Source of the DNA: Plantago major
Lineage: Eukaryota > Streptophyta > Magnoliopsida > Lamiales > Plantaginaceae
DNA length: 64,000 bases
Reading direction: 5' to 3'
NCBI GenBank assembly: GCA_026545765.1
Contig: CM048842.1
Coordinates: forward strand, 44,649,431 to 44,713,430
Program-made: the position numbers and the translations under genes
Notes under the pieces: generated by a model
Seen by the model: only the letters and a program-made list of their open reading frames with translations
Told to the model about the DNA's origin: nothing
Database searches by the model: none
Shown: piece after piece, positions 56,693 through 64,000 of the stretch
Layout: each line of letters opens with the position of its first letter
Numbering within the stretch: the stretch's first letter is position 1

Positions 56693-56790
56693 AAATTACC
56701 TTATGCTGTCTCCTTAACCTGATTTTCGTCAACCAAAACAGAAACTTCAACCATATCCCTCTGCTCCCAATTTGCAAAATGATCTACAGT

Positions 56791-58199
56791 TGTGCATGGC
56801 TTTTGTAGACGCTCAGAGATCTACAATCGAATCAGGTTGATGAATTGGGGGGCACCAGCGACCTGCAAGCAACAAGAGCAAACCTAGAGACATGAGGTTC
56901 CAAGGTGACACCGGTGTGGTGCCGACCGAAGGGACTCCGACGCTCAAGTCAGTAAACTGGAAGAAGATGTAAGAATTGAAGGAGACAGAAGGATGATGAG
57001 AGTCGACTTATCATGTTGAGTGGTTCGGTTCGGCAATGAATGGACGGGCACCGGTGAGATGGCTAGCTGAGCTCGTCTGAGGGAGCTAGCTAGTCGTGTC
57101 GGAAGATGGATGATGACGATGGTGGTTGAAGGTGGAAGGAGATGGTGGATGATCGTAAGTGGCTTAGAGTGTTGATCGGATAGCTTGAGAGTGATGGATG
57201 CATCAGAGAGATTGCTAGGGTTTGTTTAGTGAATATCCGATGATCTTAACCTTCCTCCTTTCCTTCCTATATAGAGACTCTTCCTTTCACCCGTTGGAAT
57301 CTCTCCACCCACTTCTCCCTCATTTCCGATAAGGTTGTTGGAGTTGAACTCCTTCTCAGTCGGTTGGAAGACACTTCTTTAGTGGAGTTTGTTAGGCGAA
57401 ATAGGTCAACCATCCATCTCGTGGGTTGACTAGTTCCATCAGCCTAGTATGAGTGTTGACTTATGGATGTGGTTGAGTGATCCATGTAGGCTGGCTCGTC
57501 AACCAGCTGCATGGTTGGCAAGGTCGCTTGAACTAGATAGGTTGGCTGGAACCCGTTGGATGGTCTTCATAGTTGGCTTAGCTAGGTGAGTCAACTAGCT
57601 AGTTAGCTCGTCAATAAATCAGATGGTTGACGAAAGGTATTGAGCTAGGTAGCTTGGTCGGTTGGCTTAGTTAGGTTAGCCATTCGATCTTTGAGACTCG
57701 ATCTGCTCGTCAGATCAAGCTGCCTTAGCTCGTTCGAGGACTACCAAAGAGATGGCCTTGGCTTGTGCTTGGTTGATCAATGAGTGATGGACCTTGGGTC
57801 GAGCTAGACCAATCATGGAGGTGTATATGCGTGGATCCAGGAGTCAAGCTAGAGGCCTTGGCTTCTTGACGAGTAAGAGCTAGAGCTAGAGCAAGACCTC
57901 ATTTGTTGGTCCATTCCATTCTAGGGATATCGGATATGGATCTTAGATGATTGCCCATCTCCATGGATCGACCGCGGGGTGGCTAGTCTTCATCCGTCAG
58001 GTCTCATGGTCAAGATGACTTTTGGTCAAATGTATGTGGACTGGATCGCAATTGGCAAAATCGTCAAGTGACTGAAACACATTTGATTGTTCTCATGAAT
58101 TGGGCTTGATCACCAATTAATGGGCCATAAACGAGGCCATATCAAATAGAATTTGGACTAAGTTCATTTGGACCAAGAATCTGAAATTTTACCAATACA
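56791..58199 (-). repeat. 3' LTR of a Tat-type Gypsy element
   Basis: About 1.4 kb. On the minus strand it begins TGTATTGG at 58199, right after a polypurine tract, has a TATA box at 57274-57267 and ends near 56791 (plus-strand TGTGCATGG; this outer end is approximate). Between 57420 and 57720 it is full of short degenerate 'ggttggctagctag' motifs. The partner LTR lies outside the window, so the ends cannot be verified here. Confidence 0.65.
57267..57274 (-). promoter_or_regulatory. TATA box in the Gypsy LTR
   Basis: CTATATAG in a purine-rich context on the minus strand (ctctatataggaagg), placed as expected for the LTR promoter. Confidence 0.55.
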
Positions 58200-58217
58200 G
58201 TTTGTCCCCCACTCTCC
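58200..58217 (-). other. Gypsy polypurine tract
   Basis: Minus strand GGAGAGTGGGGGACAAAC immediately precedes the 3' LTR start; the purine run is the plus-strand primer. Confidence 0.7.
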
Positions 58218-59852
58218 GAGTCGAGTTTCTCGAGTGGGAGAGTAGATAATCAGTATCGCTCGAATCGTGTCGAATATTTGTCCTTAATCCAATATTTTTC
58301 ACCAAGTCAATTGGCCCTCGTAAGGCCATAATTTTGACTAAATAAAATAGTCGATAATTTTGATAACATGGACAATAATTTAAACAATTACGACAATTAC
58401 GACATAAATTATGTCGATAATGGACCCTTTTCGTGAGAGTTTCCGAGAAAATATGTGCTCTTTTCGTGAGAGCTCCCGTAAATAATTCGATATTTTGGAT
58501 TTCCATATCGCAAGGTAAATGTGCCAGAAATGTTGTCAATAAGTCAAACATGTTAATTTGAATGGTATGCACATGTATAAAGCAATTTTATACACTGTCG
58601 TGTATAAAACTAACAAACACCACTCACCACTTGTTATTTGTTAACTACTTCACTAAGTAGATATTAAGAGATGGATTGATTAATGGACTTGTTTGATCAG
58701 GCCCAAGTAGCGTGTGACAAGTCCATGAGGCATGAGTGGAGAAGAAAAACACCATTTCTGACCTAAACATTCAGCCTCTGCCGTCATTTGTTCCCAGCTT
58801 GCCAACATTAAATTCAGCTCCAAAATTGTCTTCAGTTTTTGTTATTTCCCTTGAGCTACATATCAGATTCGCCCATATATTTCCAAGCTTGCGTAGTAGG
58901 AGGCGATTGTAGGTGGTTGCTTGTTGGAACTTGGAGAGGTTGCTCGTTGAGTGAATGTGCGTGGTGAAGGTGATTTGAGAAGGAAAGTTGTGCGCGTGGA
59001 AGTGACCAGAATTGTTTTATCCGGTGAGGAGCTCAGCGGTGAGCTAAGAGAGACGGAGAGGCAGAGAGCTGAGCAAGAAGCACTAGCAGGCTCTCCGATC
59101 TAAGGAGGTACTGAATTCAACCAGAATTCAATGGAGGCGACCGAGATTGAACAGAGTGGAGCAGAGACGATTCACCTGCAGCTGTGGAGTTTTGTCCGGA
59201 CGGATCTGGAAGGTGTACAGTGCACCTGTGGAGGTGTTCGTATAAAAGAATTTCCTTCATTCGTTTTTGTTTCTCACAATTTCACCTTCATTAGCTACTA
59301 GTTGCAGAAGTTGTTTTTGGAATAAAATGTGAACCATGGTGCAGAACACTTGAACAGTACGTCCATGATCTTCTGCTTTTTATCGGAATTTGTATTTGTT
59401 AGTCTCGCATAATTTTGTGCTGAGTAGTACTTTTGTATTTTCTTGTAATATGTTCGAATCAAGATCCGTAGATCCTGTTTCTTTGCTCGGGTTGTGATGC
59501 GTATGTAATTTGCATGGTCCTTGATTTAGACTGGAATGTAGGATACAAATTTATACTATTTGGATTGGTTTGGTAGCATAGAAGAGAAACTTTAGTATGC
59601 AATTTCATCTGTATAGCTGAAGATGGAGATATATGACCATCATTCTGCATTTTGATATTGTTGTTGATGTAACATTTTATTTTTGCAAACAAATATAGTT
59701 GAATGCAAGTAAATCATATTTGATATTCGACCTCTCCCTTTCAATATTGATACGTTGGGATCGGTATTTAGGAGGGTCGTACGTTGGAGACATTGAAATT
59801 TTTTATTTCGCGTTGAGATGTTAGATTTTTCCATATGAATGATCTTTTGAAA
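58218..59852 (-). other. Gypsy 3' internal region, non-coding
   Basis: No recognised domain on either strand. Lies between the tandem array and the polypurine tract of the Gypsy element. It could include an unrelated insertion, but no inverted ends or duplications were found. Confidence 0.45.
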
Positions 59853-61050
59853 GGAGCCCTAGAAGCATTCTGAAAAGCTTGGAAGGAGCCTAGTAGCCTT
59901 CAAGGGTTGCTTCTGAGGAGCTCGGAAGGAGATCTAGAAACGCTCGAGGGTGACTTCAAAAGACCGTGGAAGGAGCCTTGGAAGCCTTAGTGGATGGCTT
60001 CTGGAAGGCTTTGAAGGAGTCTTAGAAGCATTGGAAGATGTCTTCAAAAGACTATGGAAGTAGCCTTGGAAGCCTTGGTGGATGGCTTCTGGAAGGCTTG
60101 GTAGGAGTCTTAGAACTCTTCAAAAGACTATGGAAGGAGCCTTGGAGGCCTTAGTGGATGGCTTCTGGAAGGCTTTGAAGGAGTCTTAGAAGCATCGGAA
60201 GATGTCTTCAGAAGACTATGGAAGGAGCCTTGGAAGCCTTGGTGGTTGGCTTCTGGAAGGCTTAGAAAGAGTCTTAGAAGCATCGGAAGATGTCTTCAAA
60301 AGACTATGGACGGAGCCTTGGAAGCCTTGGTGGTTGGCTTCTGGAAGGCTTGGAAGGAGTTTTAGAAGCATCGGAAGATGTCTTCAAAAGACTATGGAAG
60401 GAGCCTTGGAAGCCTTGGTGGTTGGCTTCTGGAAGGCTTGGAAGGAGTCTTAGAAGCATCGGAAGATGTCTTCAAAAGACTATGGAAGGGGCCTTGGAAG
60501 CCTTGGTGGTTGGCTTCTGAAAGGCTTGGAAGGAGTCTTAGAAGCATCGGAAGATGTCTTCAAAAGACTATGGAAGGAGCCTTGGTGGTTGGCTTCTGGA
60601 AGGCTTGGAAGGAGTCTTAGAAGCATCGGAAGATGTCTTCAAAAGACTATGGAAGGAGCCTTGGTGGTTGGCTTCTGGAAGGCTTGGAAGGAGTCTTAGA
60701 AGCATCGGAAGATGTCTTCAAAAGACTATGGAAGGAGCCTTGGAAGCCTTAGTGGATGGCTTCTGGAAGGCTTGGAAGGAGTCTTAGTAGCATCGGAAGA
60801 TGTCTTCAAAAGACTATGGAAGGAGCCTTGGAAGCCTTAGTGGTTGGCTTTTGAAAGGCTTGGAAGGAGTCTTAGAAGCATCGGAAGATGTCTTCAGAAG
60901 ACTATGGAAGGAGCCTTGGAAGACTTGGTGGATGACTTTTGGAAGGCTTTGAAGGAGTCTTAGAAGCATCGGAAGATGTCTTCAGAAGACTATGGAAGGA
61001 GCCTTGGAAGCCTTGGTGGATGGCTTCTGGAAGGCTTGGAAGGAGCTTCT
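59853..61050. repeat. 88-bp tandem repeat array, ~13 units
   Basis: The marker 'gatgtcttca' recurs at 60037, 60201, 60289, 60377, 60465, 60553, 60632, 60711, 60799, 60887 and 60975. Steps are 88 bp, except two of 79 bp where the 9-bp block 'aagccttgg' is lost, and one irregular early step. Units read 'aagactatggaaggagcctt', 'ggttggcttctggaaggctt', 'ggaaggagtcttagaagcat'. The edges are more diverged, the centre nearly identical, as expected for unequal crossing over. It sits in the 3' region of the Gypsy element. Confidence 0.95.
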
Positions 61051-61890
61051 TTGGAGTTAGCTTGCTAGGAGCGAGGTAGCTTCCTAGTGATGACTTATGA
61101 GTTTGGTAGCTGACTAGGAGCTTGTTGGCTTCCTAGGAGCTAGAGAAGAGCGTGTGGTGAGCTTGAAAAATCCTTGCTCCTTTTGAGAATTAGTTTTTGC
61201 TTTTATTTTAGAAGAATTTGGAAGAGCGTGGGAGGTGCCTTCAGAGCACTAGAGTAGGACTTCCAGTGACCTTCAGGTGTTCTTGCTCATTTTTCGAGCA
61301 CTATGTTCCGTGTTTTTGTTTGGAGTTGCGTGACCTCGTGGGTCGTTTGAGTATCTCATAATATATAAAGTTTAGAATGATCTTTGACTACACACTGTGC
61401 AAAACAATTCATTCTGAGTCTATTCACGAAATATTGTTCATGTAAATTTACATTGCGATGCATAGCCAGAGCACATAATGTTCATCTAGCTAGTGTGTCC
61501 ATTACGTTGCAAGTCACATATATAAAAACTTATTGACTAGATACTTTGGGATGACTAGTAAAGGGTCACAACGTAATCAGACATATCTAACTAACAATGA
61601 ATTGTAACATGCTCATACAGGTCTTATTAGCTTGACTGAATGGTTCGTAGATGACTAACCTGTGAGCAACTTGCTCGAGAGGGTTTGACTTGGTCCACTA
61701 GGTTTTTCCCCCAGTTTAAGCTCTAGTCCAGAGGAGCAGTGCTTGAACTATTATCGTGTTCGTCCGCCTACTTCGTATAGTTTGGTCACGCCAGGTCAGC
61801 CAAACGTCTATGCATGTTAGCTTGCAGTTGGTTGGCACGCTTGGCCTGTCAGACAATTAACTTTGTGGAATTCACCCTGTGGCTTAACTG
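61051..61890 (-). other. Gypsy 3' internal region between arrays
   Basis: No gene. The left 150 bp still carry 'gctaggagc' and 'ttcctagg' echoes of the array. The rest is unique. Confidence 0.4.
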
Positions 61891-63120
61891 TCAATTCAGT
61901 GATGGACCCTCTTGGAGAGGGGAGGCGTTTAACCGTCATGCCTAGTCGGGTTAGGTGACCGACTAGCCTCTGGTCAGGTCGGTTGTTGGAAAGAAATTAA
62001 TCTCAGAAGGTGACTTTGGTTCATACCTTGATATGTGGATTGAGATGGGTGCAACATGTAGAGAGCTTTGTCTCCCGGAGCTCTCGTATAGTTACGGTGA
62101 ACATGTGGATGGAGCTGAGTCTCTTTGTATGGTAGTGATCATCAATTCTGAAAGGATTGCACTCGTCTAAACCATGGAGCTGTTTTTGGCGCATCTCATG
62201 GATTAAGCAAGTGCAAGCCAAACATAATAGATGTGAGTCCATGTGTTTTCGTTGCTCAGCCTGATGGATGGTTGGCTTTGTTGAGCAGTATGTTGTGGAT
62301 GATCACTTGGAAGTAAGATGTGCCGCGTGGGCATTACTTCAATCGTATTCGTGATGTGTTAGCCTGCAACATGAGTGGAATCCATCCTCTTGGAGAGGTT
62401 TGGGGGGTGGGGTGGATGACCACCTTTTGGGTTAGTTGACCCAGCTAGCAGTCGGTCGGCTAGTTGTTGTGAGAATTCAATCTCTTAGATGAAACATGAG
62501 CATTGGTACCTTGACTGTGGGTGTTTGCTGACTATTTGTATGTGCCAGATGGAGTGGATGACCACTGTCCTGTTGTTTGGACTTTGTATATGGCGAGGAT
62601 CCTTCTGATTAGCCGGCGACTTCTCATGGATCGTTGTTGTCGAGATGTTCCGACTCATTCAGGTCTTGTATTGGTTAGCCTGCAAGAACGTTGGACCCCC
62701 TTGGGGGGGGGGGGATTAGACCGACCTGCCCAACCAGGTTAGCTAAGCGGCTTGCTCCTAGTCAAATCGATTGTTTGGAAGAGAAATCAATCTCGTTGGA
62801 CAAAGTTGGGCCATACCTTAGCCGTGGGTTACATGTTGCTCGTGGAGAGAAGTTTCTCTGACAAAGTAGGTGATCAATTATCAACCTCTTGGATGATGTG
62901 ATTGTTTGGACCCTTCCAGTTGGCTGATGATTTCACATGGATTCAGTCGTCGGGTGTCACGATGGAATGATTAGTAGCTTGGCTGTCAGCGAGATGTTTG
63001 GACCCCCCTGGGAAGGTTTGGGGGGGTGGGGCGGTTAATGACACACTTAGCTGGTTAGGTGACCGGCTAGCCTCGTCAGTCGATTGTAAAGAGGAGTTAA
63101 CCTCAACATATGAGTATTTG
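61891..63120. repeat. Second tandem family, ~306-480 bp units, four copies
   Basis: Four diverged units are marked by 'ggaccctcttggagagg' at 61904, 'atcctcttggagaggtttgg' at 62385, 'ggacccccttggggggg' at 62693 and 'ggacccccctgggaaggttt' at 62999, each followed by 'ggttaggtgaccgactagcc'-like sequence and 'gaaatcaatctc'. Steps are about 481, 308 and 306 bp; the first is longer through extra sequence. G-runs in the marker vary in length. Confidence 0.75.
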
Positions 63121-63132
63121 GAAGGTGGGGCA

Positions 63133-64000
63133 TTAGAAGTGATACCTTTTCAAGTGGATGGCATTCCAACTGTTAGCTACCTGTCGTCCTTTCTTGGTTT
63201 CCAGCTTGTACGCTCCATTGCCTACTACCTTGGTGATTTTGTAAGGACCTTCCCAATTTGGTCCAAGCTTGCCAGCTCCTGTCTCCTTGGTATTCTGGAA
63301 CACCTTACGCAGAACCCAATCGTCTTGCTTGAAGGTTCGTACGCGTATATTTTTGTTGAAGTGTTGTGCAGCCTTTTGTTGATAGGCGGCACTTCGAATC
63401 ATGGCTCTTTCCTTGAGTTCATCAACCAGGTCGAGCTCGTATGCCAATGTCGCATCGTTGGTCTGTTCGTTAGCCATTTTGTATCTTGTTGTGGGTAATC
63501 CCACTTCTATGGGTAGGATTACTTCAGTTCCATATGTCATGCTAAATGGTTTTTCTCCAGTTGGGGTCCTTGGTGTGGTTCGGTAAGACCATAGGACGCC
63601 TGGAAGTTCATCTGCCCATGCTCCTTTTGCTTGTTTTAGCCGTTTTTTGAGACTGTTCATAATATTCTTGTTGGTCGACTCTGCTTGTCCATTTGCTTGG
63701 GAATAGCGTGGAGTGGAGAATGTAAGCTTGATTCCCCATTCTTTGCAGAAATCTTGAAACTCATAGCTTATGAATTGGGAGCCATTGTCTGTCTCGATTT
63801 CGTGGGGGACTCCGTACCTGCAAATCACATGTTTCCAAATGAAATTTTTTTACCTCTGTGTCACGGACTTGCTTAAAGGCTTCTGCTTCCACCCACTTGG
63901 TGAAGTAATCGGTTACTTCTAGCATGTACACTCGTTGGCCTGGTGCAGTAGGTAGTTTCCCTACTATGTCCATTCCCCATTTCATGAAAGGCCATGGAGC
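63133..64000 (-). pseudogene. Gypsy (Tat-type) integrase, partial at window edge
   Basis: Inserts element cDNA into the genome. On the minus strand the core reads KWGMDIVGKLP (first Asp), VTDYFTKWVEAEAF, then a frame shift near 63830, then YGVPHEIETDNGSQF (second Asp), YSQANGQAESTNK (Glu) and SYRTTPRTPTGEKPFSMTYG. The C-terminal part has DDWVLRKVFQNTKE, KLGPNWEGPYKI and ends WNAIHLKRYHF with a stop at 63133, and no chromodomain. This ending is typical of the Tat group. Apart from the single shift the domain is well preserved. RT and the rest of pol lie beyond the right edge. Confidence 0.92.

Larger units (their letters stand above)
52438..56790 (-). mobile_element. LINE retrotransposon, ORF2 largely present
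   Basis: A minus-strand plant LINE. The 3' end is marked by AATAAAA and an 11-A tail (plus-strand T-run at about 52438-52450). ORF2 domains follow in order from 56692: endonuclease, RT, zinc-binding C-terminal domain. ORF1 is absent, so the copy is 5'-truncated or cut by the neighbouring Gypsy LTR. Several shifts and stops make it inactive. Confidence 0.9.

Noticed and set aside
60202..60787. Series of overlapping 77-83 codon open frames with MSSKDYGRSLG-type starts
   Set aside because: They are a by-product of the 88-bp tandem array. The period is not a multiple of three, so the same peptide reappears in rotating frames; no protein family and no start context support a gene.
59853..61050. 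Regular repeat array as a CRISPR-like locus
   Set aside because: Units are contiguous 88-bp copies without unique spacers, and the host is a plant.

Overview
The window is nuclear DNA of a flowering plant, almost certainly a eudicot. It has spliced genes with GT-AG introns, a plant-type AP2/ERF factor with an EAR motif, a CYP89A-like P450 fragment, and layer on layer of plant transposons (Copia, Ty3/Gypsy, plant LINEs, Stowaway-like and Harbinger-like MITEs). No bacterial, organellar or tRNA/rRNA features were seen. The species cannot be named from the sequence alone.

Layout. 1-1015: decayed LINE reverse transcriptase split by a MITE. 2447-3474: two more MITEs. 3984-11502: a nearly complete Copia element (Copia-1) that landed inside an older MITE. 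13488-14982: a truncated importin-alpha-like gene copy (minus strand). 15136-15412: an AT-rich minisatellite. 15771-16124: the 5' end of a CYP89A-like gene. 17514-22013: the only clearly intact multi-exon genes, a RING-H2 E3 ligase (three coding exons) and an Mpv17/PMP22-family membrane protein (five coding exons), both minus strand. 22446-24984: microsatellites, a MITE inside a pentanucleotide array and a ~305-bp tandem repeat.

25710-45908 is a nested retrotransposon. A large Sirevirus-like Copia element (Copia-2, 27608-43784, 1.7-kb LTRs, perfect TGCAG target duplication) sits inside the gag of an oppositely oriented relative (Copia-3). Copia-2 carries about 6 kb of extra protein-like sequence downstream of pol, including a ladder of short phase-0 exons separated by introns of about 80 bp. 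46320-47340 is a remnant of a third related Copia (Copia-4), split by a MITE with an exact TA duplication. 47350-48660 holds LINE fragments. 48795-49262 is a compact single-exon ERF repressor-like gene. 49843-52377 is a short LTR element with an Athila-like gag and an Asp-type primer site. 52438-56790 is a degenerate but long LINE ORF2 on the minus strand. 56791-64000 is the 3' part of a Tat-type Gypsy element on the minus strand: 3' LTR, a long repeat-filled 3' region with an 88-bp array and a second array of larger units, then integrase running off the right edge.

The host genes show no functional link to each other; the region is a small gene island in a transposon-rich landscape. Many frame breaks inside Copia-2 coincide with CTG/CAG trinucleotides and may be consensus errors rather than true mutations.
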